The notes below the pieces were generated by a model that did not search any database, had not been told where the DNA came from, and saw only the letters and a list, made by a program, of their open reading frames with translations. This document shows positions 1 to 8,296 of a stretch of DNA of 64,000 nt, in pieces. The first letter of the stretch is position 1. Every line of letters starts with the position of its first letter. A program made the translations under genes and the position numbers. Source of the stretch: JAJECS01 sp965198185 (lineage in GTDB: Bacteria > Chloroflexota > UBA11872); contig CBDAOU010000001.1 in assembly GCA_965198185.1 (NCBI GenBank), forward strand, positions 868,001 to 932,000. The letters run 5' to 3'.

Positions 1-8
1 CTATACTT

Positions 9-1991
9 GTGACGGTGTCACCAGGCGGGCGAGCGATAGACGACCAGGGCAAACGAGCCGCCGCGAGTCAGACGCCGGGGCCTCGAACGGGGCGACCGGC
101 GGGCGTGGGCACCCGGATGCGCCTGGGCGGAACCCTGCTGCTGGCGGTGGTGCTCGCCCTCGGAGTCGTCGGTCCGGTCGGATTGCTGGCGCAGACGGCG
201 TCGGGGTTCGACGCCGTGCGGGTCGTCAGCTCGGCGCGGGTGACGGATGACGCGAACGCGTCACTGAGCCACAACATCCCCCGGCTCGAGGTGACGATCG
301 GCGGGCAAACGCTGACCGCCGACTTTGCGGCGTTCTACGAATCCAGCGGCGGCTTGACGCGCTGGGGCCTGCCGACCTCCGAGGTGCTCCAGGAGGAGAC
401 CGGTGCGCTCACGCAGTACTACCAGCGGGGCGTGGTGGACTTTCATCCGCGGCCCGACCTTGGGGGCATCTATGTGATGGAGCGGCGGCTGGCCTGGGAC
501 TACTTCGGCGGCGGCGTCGCCGGAAGCCAGGATCTGGGCGTCGAGCCGGGGACCAGCAACAACAACTCGGGCGAGGAGCACGGGCCGTGGGGGCACAAGG
601 TCTCCAACTTCTCGGTGGGCGGCGTGCGGACGGGATTCCTGGACTTCTTCCGGACGTATGGCGGCGTCGACGCCTTCGGCTTTCCCAAGACGGAGGCGCG
701 GGTCGATACCAACAGGACCGGGACGCTGCACATTCCCGCGGCCACGCCCGGCTTTGTCCGACAGTATTTCCAGGCGGCGGTTTTCGAGCATCACCCAGGA
801 GAGGGCGTGCGGCTGCGGCTCCTGGGCGACGACTTGCGCAACCGCCTCTATCCGAATGACGCCTGGCAGCAGATCGCGGCATTCAACGCGGCGGCGGCGC
901 TGACCGACGGACAGACCTACGCGGTGGAAATCGTTGACACGGTCCCGGCGCCGGCGGCAACGCCGACCGCGGGGGCAGTCACGCCGGCCGCCACGCCCAT
1001 GGCGACCACACCGAGTCTCACCAGCGAGCTGGTGGTTGTGGGCACCACGGACAAGGGCCTCGCGGTCTATGACGGCACGTGGCACAGCATCGAGGCCGAG
1101 GGCACGGACCTGGTGGACGACCGAATCCAAGCGCTGCACGTGGACGGCGACGGCCAGATTTGGGTGGGCACGCCGGTCGGGGCCAGCCGGATCGGGCGCG
1201 ACGGTTTCGGGGAAGTCTTCACCGTGGAAACCACGGACCGGGGCCTGGGATCCAACAACGTGCACGCCATTGCCGGGCGCCGCGCGAGCAATGTGCTTTA
1301 CCTGGGGCATCCGGACCAAGGCGTGAGCGTCTTGGACGGCTCGCAGTGGGACCGGTTGCGGCCGGACAACTCGGAGATGCCGGACCTTGACGTGCGCGAC
1401 ATCTTCGTTGTGGACGAGAGCCTCGGGCGGGTGTGGTTCGCGACCCGCCAAGGCGCGGCCCTCTACGATCAGCAGACGGATACCTGGCCCCGCTTCATCA
1501 CCCGCGCCATGATTCCCGAGGTGATCCGCGACAACATCACCGCGGTGACCGTCGATACACAAGGGCGCCTCTGGCTCGGATTGCTCAATGAAGGCGTGGT
1601 GTACTCGGCGAATCTCGTGACGTGGAACCAGGTGGGGACGACCGAGGGGCTCGGGAGCGACGAAGTTCGGGATCTGCTTGCCGCATCCAACGGCGATGTG
1701 TGGATCGCAACGGCGAACGGCGTGAGCCGTGTCATCGGAGCGGCGGTCAGCACGTATACGACGGGCAATTCCGCGCTGCCCGGCGATGGCGTCCACGCCC
1801 TGGCGGAAACGGCCGACGGACGCGTGTGGGTCGCGACGGACGGCGGGGTGGGGGTGTTCGACGGTCAACGCTGGACGGCGTTCAACATGACCTCCGGGCT
1901 GGCCAGCAACGCCACGACGACGATCGCGGTGGTGCCGGCGGCGCCTACGACCCCAGGCCAGAGCGGACAGACGCAAAGCGGTCTCCGCTAG
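9..1991 (+). CDS. Exported beta-propeller protein (regulator-propeller type)
   Basis: An N-terminal hydrophobic stretch (about residues 40-60) looks like a signal peptide or anchor. Residues about 95-285 hold two copies of a module with a Tyr-Gly-Gly...Phe-Gly-Pro core followed by a Gln-Tyr-Phe/Glu-His-His-Pro segment, a pattern I associate with Chloroflexota surface proteins. A Pro/Thr/Ala-rich linker (about 312-335) leads to a propeller (about 340-650) whose blades carry W-I/V-A/G-T and D-G-x-x-W motifs, as in the sensor domains of hybrid two-component systems. No kinase or output domain follows. It is probably a cell-surface binding protein; the ligand is unknown. The start is uncertain: GTG at 9 gives a long polar leader, whereas ATG at 117 puts the signal peptide at the N-terminus. 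A TATACT box at 2-7 would begin transcription near base 14, which favours the ATG. The frame is open to the window edge. Confidence 0.7.
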   Translation: MTVSPGGRAIDDQGKRAAASQTPGPRTGRPAGVGTRMRLGGTLLLAVVLALGVVGPVGLLAQTASGFDAVRVVSSARVTDDANASLSHNIPRLEVTIGGQTLTADFAAFYESSGGLTRWGLPTSEVLQEETGALTQYYQRGVVDFHPRPDLGGIYVMERRLAWDYFGGGVAGSQDLGVEPGTSNNNSGEEHGPWGHKVSNFSVGGVRTGFLDFFRTYGGVDAFGFPKTEARVDTNRTGTLHIPAATPGFVRQYFQAAVFEHHPGEGVRLRLLGDDLRNRLYPNDAWQQIAAFNAAAALTDGQTYAVEIVDTVPAPAATPTAGAVTPAATPMATTPSLTSELVVVGTTDKGLAVYDGTWHSIEAEGTDLVDDRIQALHVDGDGQIWVGTPVGASRIGRDGFGEVFTVETTDRGLGSNNVHAIAGRRASNVLYLGHPDQGVSVLDGSQWDRLRPDNSEMPDLDVRDIFVVDESLGRVWFATRQGAALYDQQTDTWPRFITRAMIPEVIRDNITAVTVDTQGRLWLGLLNEGVVYSANLVTWNQVGTTEGLGSDEVRDLLAASNGDVWIATANGVSRVIGAAVSTYTTGNSALPGDGVHALAETADGRVWVATDGGVGVFDGQRWTAFNMTSGLASNATTTIAVVPAAPTTPGQSGQTQSGLR

Positions 1992-2000
1992 CGGGCCACC

Positions 2001-2324
2001 GTGGTGGTGATGCGAAGCGGCAATGTGCTGCTTGTCAGCGACCAGAACGGCGTATTCGGTTTGCCTGGCGGCGGCGTCGAGCCCGGGGAGCGGCCAATGG
2101 ATGCGGCCGTCCGGGAGCTGCGCGAGGAAACAGGCCTGGTGGCGACCCAGGCGGAGTATCAGTTCTCATGGGACAGCGCCGCGAATCGGCACCTCGTCTT
2201 TCTCGTCGAGGCGGACGGAGAAGTTGAGACTGGGGCCGAGATCAGCGGCTTCCAGTGGTGGGATCGGCAGGAGCCCGTGTCGACCCATGCGCATGGTGAG
2301 CCGGTACTCGAGCGGCTGAGCTAG
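2001..2324 (+). CDS. Nudix hydrolase
   Basis: A 107-residue single-domain Nudix protein. The Nudix box is clear: a G-G-G-V-E-P-G-E stretch followed by R-E-L-R-E-E-T-G, matching GX5EX7REUXEEXGU, with the metal-binding glutamates present. Such enzymes hydrolyse nucleoside-diphosphate-linked compounds; the substrate cannot be read from the sequence. It lies 9 nt after the propeller gene and in the same reading frame. The residues decoded between that stop and the GTG (Arg-Ala-Thr) are what Nudix proteins usually have before the first strand, so either the gene starts unusually short at GTG 2001 or its original start has been lost. Co-transcription with the upstream gene is likely. Confidence 0.85.
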   Translation: MVVMRSGNVLLVSDQNGVFGLPGGGVEPGERPMDAAVRELREETGLVATQAEYQFSWDSAANRHLVFLVEADGEVETGAEISGFQWWDRQEPVSTHAHGEPVLERLS

Positions 2325-2556
2325 CGGCCCAGCCGCGACGCCTATCGAACAGTCTGCCGTAGATCTCAGCCGGCTGAAGCGAGGCGCCCGACGGTGACTC
2401 GGCTCAGTCGAACGGACCACCGGGGTGTGAGAGGCGGCGGACGGGCGGCGCGAGTGCCCCCGTCGCGCAACGCCTTGCCCGCGGTCGAGATTCGGTGCCC
2501 AAGACTCCGCGTACCACTCGGAATGAGGGAGACGGCGCGCGGGATGCCCGCGGGCT

Positions 2557-3252
2557 CTAGCTGTGGCGGGGCTGGTCCTGGCGGCTCTGCCGGTCGCGCA
2601 GGCGAGCCAGGCGCACAAACTCAAGCGTCATGCGGCGCGACTCGGCCGAGAGCACCAGGTCGTCGGCGAGATAGTGGCTGAGGCTGACCTCGAACAGGAG
2701 GTCGTCGACCTGCGGCTCGCTCATGCCGTAGCCCTCGCGGAGCACGGCGACCACGTCGGGCGTGCCCGTCGGGCGCTTGCCGGTCTCCAGGGCGCTGATC
2801 TGCGCCGGCCGCACGCCGGCGCGGCGCGCCGCCTCGCGGGCGGTCAGCCCTTGAGCGCGACGATAGTCACGCAGGCGTTCGGCAAGTAACGCCGCATCCA
2901 CATTGAGGGTGCCGTCGACGGCGTCGATGCTGCCCGGGCTGAGCGATGCGCTGACGGTTTGCGAGATCGTGCGAATGGCGGACTCGGCGACGCGGGTAAT
3001 GGACTCTTCCGCGAGGTGGCGCCGGGTTCGGGCCAGATCCTCGGGTACGTAGCCTGCAAGCACCAAGAGTTCGCGGGGGTCGACGTCCAGCCCGCCGGCA
3101 ATGGTCACCAGCGTGGCGACGGTGGGGCTCTTGTAGTCGCCGCTCTCAAGCCGCGAAAGATATGAAGGCGCGAGCCCGCAGCGCGCAGCGAGCTCAGCCT
3201 TTGACATCCGTCGCTGCTCGCGGAGCTGACGAACGGCTTCAGCGATTCCCAT
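2557..3252 (-). CDS. Transcriptional regulator with two XRE-type HTH domains
   Basis: A 231-residue DNA-binding protein with a duplicated lambda-repressor-like fold. HTH 1 covers about residues 5-65, with a classical helix-turn-helix and an S-x-L-S-R-L-E-S-G recognition segment. HTH 2 covers about 120-180 with I-S-A-L-E-T-G-K. The linker (about 70-118) and C-terminal tail (about 185-231) match no domain I recognise. Two HTHs in one chain suggest binding to a direct or inverted repeat without dimerisation, which is an inference. It is monocistronic, with a strong promoter directly upstream (3264-3292) and an apparently leaderless mRNA. The target is unknown; autoregulation is plausible. Confidence 0.85.
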   Translation of the reverse strand: MGIAEAVRQLREQRRMSKAELAARCGLAPSYLSRLESGDYKSPTVATLVTIAGGLDVDPRELLVLAGYVPEDLARTRRHLAEESITRVAESAIRTISQTVSASLSPGSIDAVDGTLNVDAALLAERLRDYRRAQGLTAREAARRAGVRPAQISALETGKRPTGTPDVVAVLREGYGMSEPQVDDLLFEVSLSHYLADDLVLSAESRRMTLEFVRLARLRDRQSRQDQPRHS

Positions 3253-3263
3253 GTGGGAAGGGC

Positions 3264-3292
3264 AATATATCTAGCACCAGCCAGCGCGCCAA
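3264..3292 (-). promoter_or_regulatory. Sigma70-type promoter of the XRE regulator, leaderless
   Basis: Read on the minus strand, a TTGGCG -35 (3292-3287) is followed by exactly 17 nt and a TATATT -10 (3269-3264). The ATG of the regulator begins 11 nt after the -10, so the transcript would start within about five bases of the start codon, and no Shine-Dalgarno sequence fits. This implies a leaderless mRNA. Confidence 0.6.
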
Positions 3293-3479
3293 GTCACCAT
3301 AGTAACGATTCTACCACAGGAGGCAAGCGCGGCGTCTCCGGCATCGGCATTCGCCGCGCGCAGCAGCACACCCGGGCGCCGGGCGGCGATTCGTCAGCAG
3401 CCGCGAGCCGCGGCCAGGGTAGCGAACCACGGCCAAGTGGGCCGCGGCCGACGGGGCTACCTGGCTGCGATGGGACCAA

Positions 3480-4313
3480 TCACGTGGAGAGAATCCTGGA
3501 GACCAGGGCACCCGTTACCTCGCGCAGCGTGGCCACTTCATGGCGTGCGACGGCACTGCGACGATCCGTCCGCCCGTCGCGGTTGACCCAGATGGTGGCA
3601 ATGCCGCAGTCGCTGGCGCCAATGACGTCGTTCTGGATGCTGTCGCCCACGAAGACGCAATCGGATGCAGCCACGCCCAGCGTGTGCAACACATGGCCAA
3701 AGAATGCCGGCGATGGTTTGCCGTGGCCGAAGTCGCTTGAGACGAAGATCCGCTCCGGCAGTCCGGCAAAGCCGCCGCCGGCGAGCTTTCGCATCTGGTT
3801 GTCCAGAATTCCATTTGTAACGACGGCAAGACGGCACTGCCGCGATAGCCGTTGCAGGCAGGGCAGGGCGTCGGGAAACGTCTCATAGGTCTTGGCGCGA
3901 AGGGCCGGAAACGCATCGGCCAGCTGCTGGGCGAGTGGCCGGTCCTGAATGTCGAACCGCTCCAGCGCGGCTTGCCACGAGCGGAGCCGGTAGTCCGCTC
4001 GGCACGACCGCAAGTAGTCGAGCTCGGGGGCATCGCCGGGAAACTCCGACCACAGGGCCTCCCACGAGCTGATGCCCACTCGCTGGCAGAACGCGTGTAC
4101 GGGCGTCGCATGCCAGAGCGTGCGAGCCTCTTCGCGCAGCGCTACCGCAAGGGCGGATGCATCGACCCCGTAGCCTGCGGAGGCTGCACGCGCCGTGTCC
4201 ACGATGCAGCGCATGGCCACGGGCTCTTCCGGCATGAGGGTTTCGTCGAGATCGAACAAGACCGTGGGGGTGTGAGGCCCGTTCGGGCGATGGCGCGCGT
4301 CTTCTGGTGGCAC
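3480..4313 (-). CDS. HAD-superfamily hydrolase
   Basis: A 277-residue haloacid-dehalogenase-like hydrolase, probably a small-molecule phosphatase. Motif I is F-D-L-D-E-T-L with nucleophile Asp21 and acid/base Asp23. Motif II is the T in V-V-T-N-G. Motif III is the Lys in H-G-K-P-S-P. Motif IV is G-D-S-I-Q-N-D. A helical cap lies between motifs I and II, as in subfamily I. The start is GTG. It begins 22 nt after the aconitase X stop codon on the same strand, so the two are probably co-transcribed. The substrate is unknown. Confidence 0.85.
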   Translation of the reverse strand: MPPEDARHRPNGPHTPTVLFDLDETLMPEEPVAMRCIVDTARAASAGYGVDASALAVALREEARTLWHATPVHAFCQRVGISSWEALWSEFPGDAPELDYLRSCRADYRLRSWQAALERFDIQDRPLAQQLADAFPALRAKTYETFPDALPCLQRLSRQCRLAVVTNGILDNQMRKLAGGGFAGLPERIFVSSDFGHGKPSPAFFGHVLHTLGVAASDCVFVGDSIQNDVIGASDCGIATIWVNRDGRTDRRSAVARHEVATLREVTGALVSRILST

Positions 4314-4335
4314 GAATCAAGCTCGGTGCGTGTTG

Positions 4336-6063
4336 TCAGGATACGGCGGCAGTCGAGCGAGACCAGCGACCCGTTTCGGCGATGCGCACGCACTCGGGCA
4401 GCGGGGCCAGGATCACCTCGCACTGCAGCAGGTTGGGGGCGTAGGAACCGGTCTTGACGGCTGGGGTGGCCATCCGCTTGTTCTCGCGCCAGAGCGCGTT
4501 GCTGGGGCAGCTGTCGGTCATGACCCGGCCGCCGGCGTCCTCAATCTCCTGGGCGTAGCCGAGGCGGCGCGCCTGCGCCTCGATGGCGTAGGACATGGAC
4601 ACCAGCAGGGTCACGCCCTCGCGCACCTGCTTGCCGCGCAGCTCCTTGGCCAGCTCGACCACTTCCTGCAGGGTCGCGTGGGGACAGCCGAAGTAGACCA
4701 GGTCGACCTCGTCGTCGGTGGCCGTGGTGAGGCTGTCGTAGACCGCGGCCAACTCGTCCGGGCCGAAGGTCAGCGTCTCGTCGGGCTCGCGGCCCTTTAG
4801 CGCGGCGTCGAGCGTGGGCGCCTCGGGGGTGACGCCGGCAATGTGCAGCATCGGCGCGCCGCCGGACGTGGCCAGCGCCGCGCACAGTTGTCGGGCCGAC
4901 TCGATCCGCGGCGCCGGCAGGCCGGTGAACGCCGGAATGCGGAGCCCGCCGGCCTTGCCGGCGAAATAGCCCAGGCAGCCCCAGTCGGCGTCCGAGGTGA
5001 GGTCGACGTCGACCTCGATGACGAAATCCGCGCGGCGGTTTTCGGTTCGCAGCACGCCGAACTCGGGCACGAGGCCCGTGGCCATGGCGGCGGCCGCGCT
5101 CTCGTTGCCGTTGCGGGTGGTGCGGGCGGCGAGAAACGAGTTCACGAACACGACGGCGTGCGACTCGGTCCAGGCGCAAACCTGGCCGCTGAGCGGCACG
5201 TTGCCCACCAGGTAGGGCGCGCAGGTCCAGGTCATCGAGACCCCGGCCTTCCGCCCGAGGTCCAGCAGTTCGCGCTGGGCCGGAACCTGCCGCAGGTCGG
5301 GCTGGAACTGATCCAGGCGCTCAAGGTCCATGAAGCTGGCGTGGGCCGTGGCGGTGACCCCGACGTCGTCGACGAGACAGCCCTTGGTGTAGTTGATGTA
5401 GCCCTCGATGAGCTCGAAGGGCAGCTCGCCGAGCGTGCGGTTGGGCACGAACAAACCGCCCGGCAGCACGTTGTCCACTTCGATGAGACGCTCGGCGCCG
5501 ACGGCCTCGCCCCACTCGACGAGGAGGCGCAGGTGCTCGGCGCGCGAGTCTCCGCGGGCGCCGTCCAGCATGGCCTGTTGCTCGGGAGTCAGATCGATGG
5601 CCGTGCGCGCCGGCGCGGTCGAGACTGCCTCGCACCGCGGCGCCGCGGGCCGGTCGGTGGTCACCTCGACGACGCCGCGGTCGGCGTCCACACGCACGAT
5701 GTCGCCGGTTTGCATCGCCACGAATGGATCCACGTCCAGATCGGTCACCAACGGCAGGCCGAGCGCGACGCAGGCCAGCGTGCTCAACTCGTCGAGCTCG
5801 GTGTTGATGAACGCCAGCGGCGCGTGGCCGGCCATCTTGGCCAATCGCAGCATGAGCGAGGTGCCCGAGCTGCCCTTGGTGGAGCGGAAGACGAGCACCT
5901 TGCCGGCGATGCTGACGCCCTCGAAGGGGTTGCCAACCTCGACGATCTCGCCCGACGCCGGATCGAAGCCGCCCCAAAACGAAATGCGCGTGTCGGCCAC
6001 CAGCGCCGGACCCGCGGCCACGCCGCCCACGATCTGGCGGCAGCTATAGGTGTGCGTCGGCAT
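4336..6063 (-). CDS. Aconitase X (fused swivel and catalytic domains)
   Basis: Both parts of aconitase X are in one chain. The N-terminal swivel (DUF126-like, about residues 1-135) has the K-G-S-S-G-T-S serine loop. The catalytic DUF521-like domain (about 165-560) has conserved Asp, Cys and Ser clusters, including a D-S-C-P-S segment near the C-terminus expected to bind the iron-sulphur cluster. Characterised members are dehydratases of cis-3-hydroxyproline or, in archaea, of mevalonate 5-phosphate; the substrate here cannot be assigned. I start at ATG 6063, where homology begins. ATG 6117 and 6201 are in frame, but the extra residues are low-complexity. Other family members can be split into two genes, so the fusion is notable. 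The HAD gene follows in the same direction. Confidence 0.85.
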   Translation of the reverse strand: MPTHTYSCRQIVGGVAAGPALVADTRISFWGGFDPASGEIVEVGNPFEGVSIAGKVLVFRSTKGSSGTSLMLRLAKMAGHAPLAFINTELDELSTLACVALGLPLVTDLDVDPFVAMQTGDIVRVDADRGVVEVTTDRPAAPRCEAVSTAPARTAIDLTPEQQAMLDGARGDSRAEHLRLLVEWGEAVGAERLIEVDNVLPGGLFVPNRTLGELPFELIEGYINYTKGCLVDDVGVTATAHASFMDLERLDQFQPDLRQVPAQRELLDLGRKAGVSMTWTCAPYLVGNVPLSGQVCAWTESHAVVFVNSFLAARTTRNGNESAAAAMATGLVPEFGVLRTENRRADFVIEVDVDLTSDADWGCLGYFAGKAGGLRIPAFTGLPAPRIESARQLCAALATSGGAPMLHIAGVTPEAPTLDAALKGREPDETLTFGPDELAAVYDSLTTATDDEVDLVYFGCPHATLQEVVELAKELRGKQVREGVTLLVSMSYAIEAQARRLGYAQEIEDAGGRVMTDSCPSNALWRENKRMATPAVKTGSYAPNLLQCEVILAPLPECVRIAETGRWSRSTAAVS

Positions 6064-6334
6064 GGGGCGGCTCCCGGCAGCGGGGCGAACTGGTTCCGGC
6101 GCAGCATTATCGGACATGTGGTGTAGACGCGCTCTGGGCGTGGGGAACGCCGAGAGGCTGCACGCACGGGCGCGAAGTGCTTTTTGGGAGCGCGACAGCA
6201 CGGCTTGAGACGCGCCAGGCCACCTGCGAGGATGGCAAGGGTCGCTTGTCGCTAGGTCGGCAAGCGGGAAACGACCGCTTTCCGGTGGCCGGCCGACCGT
6301 CGGCCTGAAGTGGAGTGCAACGCAGTGGTCGGCG

Positions 6335-6838
6335 ATGGTGACGGAGATGCCTGAGCAAGAAGACGATCAGGCAAGACGCGAGGAGAGGCCCTATGCCAGT
6401 GCCACGGGGGAAGGCGCTGGTGAGGGCGTCGCTGAAGCACGGGAAAGCGCAATCACGATCGAGCAGTACGAAGGAGCCAATACTTGGGGCGACCTCAAAG
6501 GGATCAGCGTCAGAAAGCTGGCCGAAGGTTTGGTGCGCATCGAGCAGAGAGGCGCCGTGATCGAAGAGCGCATGGCTACCAAGGAAGACCTGAGAGGCAT
6601 GACGACCAAGCAGGACCTGGCGGCCACCAAGCAGGACCTCGAAAAGGCGATCGTGAACATTGAAGACCGCATGGTGACCAGCCAGGACCTTGAGGGGATG
6701 GTTACGAAGCAGGATCTCAATGACGCGATGATGTCGATTCTCAGATGGAACGTCACCCTCATCTTGGCGGGCATCGCCATCATGGCCGGCGTGACGATTG
6801 GGATTCTTCAGGTCGTCATAGCGAATCTCCCTCAGTAG
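6335..6838 (+). CDS. Coiled-coil protein with C-terminal membrane anchor
   Basis: A 167-residue protein of unknown function. Residues 1-55 are acidic and low-complexity. Residues about 60-135 form a heptad-like coiled coil with repeated T-K-x-D-L units (T-K-E-D-L, T-K-Q-D-L twice, T-S-Q-D-L, T-K-Q-D-L). Residues about 138-163 form one hydrophobic helix. The layout resembles small tail-anchored coiled-coil proteins of the DUF1640 kind and the 82-residue protein at 19868-20116. ATG 6335 and ATG 6347 are both possible starts. A perfect 7-bp inverted repeat with a 1-nt centre (6291-6305) lies upstream and could be an operator. Confidence 0.6.
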   Translation: MVTEMPEQEDDQARREERPYASATGEGAGEGVAEARESAITIEQYEGANTWGDLKGISVRKLAEGLVRIEQRGAVIEERMATKEDLRGMTTKQDLAATKQDLEKAIVNIEDRMVTSQDLEGMVTKQDLNDAMMSILRWNVTLILAGIAIMAGVTIGILQVVIANLPQ

Positions 6839-6878
6839 ATTCGCTTTGGAGCGCCCCATACGCGGGGGTGTCTGGGTT

Positions 6879-7460
6879 TCAGGTGGAAGCGTTGGGCGGC
6901 TGCCAGCGGGCCTTCGCCGCGGGCCAGTCATCGTCCAGGATGGTCATGAAGGCGATGTCGGCCCAGCGGCCGTCGATCTTCATGTGACGGCGAAGGACGC
7001 CGTCGAGGCGGAAGCCGGCCTTCTCGTAGGCGCGCACGGCGCGGCGGTTGGACGGCTCGGGGTCGATCGTGACCCGTTTGAGGCCCTTGGTCTCGAAGAG
7101 ATATTGCAGCAGGGTGCGCAGGGCCTCGGTACCCAGGCCGTGGTCGCGGGCGTCGGGTTCGCCGATGAAGATGTCGATGCCGGCCGACCACGGCGCGCTG
7201 GGGCGGTCCTGGAAATACTCGATCCCGCCGATTGGGCGGCCGCGATATTCAATGATGAACGTCCAGCCGGGCAGGCTGGCGGATTCGGCGGCGGCGCCCT
7301 CCGATTCAGCGAGGTCGCTTGGCTGACGGCCGAAGTACGCCGCCACCTCGGGTTCGCTGAGCCAGCGGGCGAGTGCGGCTGAATCGTCGGGCGTGATCGG
7401 ACGCAACCGCAGCTGAGGGCCCTGGATCGGTTCGTGGTCGGTGGGTTCGGGAAGCGGCAT
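6879..7460 (-). CDS. GNAT N-acetyltransferase (AAC(6')-like)
   Basis: A single GNAT domain. The I-D-I-F-I-G-E-P strand followed by G-L-G-T-E-A-L-R is the acetyl-CoA pyrophosphate loop, and A-Y-E-K-A-G-F near residue 160 is the conserved C-terminal motif. The spacing resembles the Acetyltransf_8 group, which contains aminoglycoside 6'-acetyltransferases and siderophore acylases, but resistance cannot be claimed from sequence alone. ATG 7460 is preferred; GTG 7463 is directly before it. It converges with the coiled-coil gene. Confidence 0.85.
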   Translation of the reverse strand: MPLPEPTDHEPIQGPQLRLRPITPDDSAALARWLSEPEVAAYFGRQPSDLAESEGAAAESASLPGWTFIIEYRGRPIGGIEYFQDRPSAPWSAGIDIFIGEPDARDHGLGTEALRTLLQYLFETKGLKRVTIDPEPSNRRAVRAYEKAGFRLDGVLRRHMKIDGRWADIAFMTILDDDWPAAKARWQPPNAST

Positions 7461-7678
7461 CACGGCGCGGGGAATGGCTCAACTGGAACATCATCGGATA
7501 TGAAGAGTCGGCGTACGCCCCCTCTCGCTCAAGGCTGTTCCCAGAGTGACGACGCGGTCGCGCTTGACGAGCGCCGCAGGGGCCTAGCTGCCGTGCCGAC
7601 GCCAGGGGCTACAGTTGGGGCGCTGCTAGACTGCGAGCCCGCCGGTGCGGCGTCGACGCCCCGGCGTGAGCAGGTGCC

Positions 7679-8296
7679 ATGACCGCCTTCTGGCTCGTCT
7701 TGATGGGATACCTGGTCGGATCCATTCCGATCGCGTATCTGGCTGCCCGCCTGCGCGGTCACGATCTGCTCGACGAGGGGGCTGGGGGCGTCAGCGGCTC
7801 CGCCGCCATCGAGCGGCTGGGACCAGTGCCCGGCGCGGCGGCTGGGTTTCTGGACGCGCTCAAACCGGTGCTAGTGGTCGCCGTCGCGCAGCGATTCGAG
7901 TCCTATGAGGTGTCCGCGGTCGCGGGCGTGGCGGCCGTCGGTGGACATATCTGGCCGATCACGCTGCGGTGGCGCGGGGGTCGGGGCATTGGACCGGCCG
8001 GAGCGCTGCTGGCGGCGCTGGGCGCCTGGCAGATGTGCCTGGCATTTGCCGGGCTTGCGCTGGGGCGGGCGCTGATGCGTGATTCGGCGCCAGGCGCCCT
8101 CGTGGGGTTCTTTGCCACGGCGGTTCTGCTGAGCTTGACGGGTCAGTCGTTGACCATCGGCGTCACAGCGTGGGTAGTGGTGGGCGTGGTGGTCCTGGGC
8201 CGCCTGGTCGGATATCGCAAGTTGCGGACCGAAGAGGACGTGGGCTTGGCCCGGCTAATGGCACGCCGCCTTATCTTGGACCGTGACGAGCGCTGA
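7679..8296 (+). CDS. PlsY-like glycerol-3-phosphate acyltransferase homologue
   Basis: A 205-residue polytopic membrane protein with the G-S-I-P-I-A-Y-L N-terminal signature, the G-G-H-I-W-P segment and a G-G-R-G loop, in the order of PlsY. PlsY transfers acyl groups from acyl-phosphate to glycerol 3-phosphate at the start of phospholipid synthesis. Two conserved loops differ: the usual G-S-G-N-x-G-A-T-N is G-A-G-G-V-S-G-S-A-A, and the usual G-G-K-G is G-G-R-G. It may therefore be a paralogue with another activity. It overlaps the degV start by 14 nt, so the two are coupled. Confidence 0.7.
   Translation: MTAFWLVLMGYLVGSIPIAYLAARLRGHDLLDEGAGGVSGSAAIERLGPVPGAAAGFLDALKPVLVVAVAQRFESYEVSAVAGVAAVGGHIWPITLRWRGGRGIGPAGALLAALGAWQMCLAFAGLALGRALMRDSAPGALVGFFATAVLLSLTGQSLTIGVTAWVVVGVVVLGRLVGYRKLRTEEDVGLARLMARRLILDRDER

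Noticed and set aside
261..1976. A 571-codon minus-strand frame opposite the first propeller gene
   Set aside because: Shadow composition and no domain; the plus-strand frame shows clear propeller repeats.
4843..6126. A 427-codon plus-strand frame opposite aconitase X
   Set aside because: Antisense shadow; low-complexity composition and no family match.
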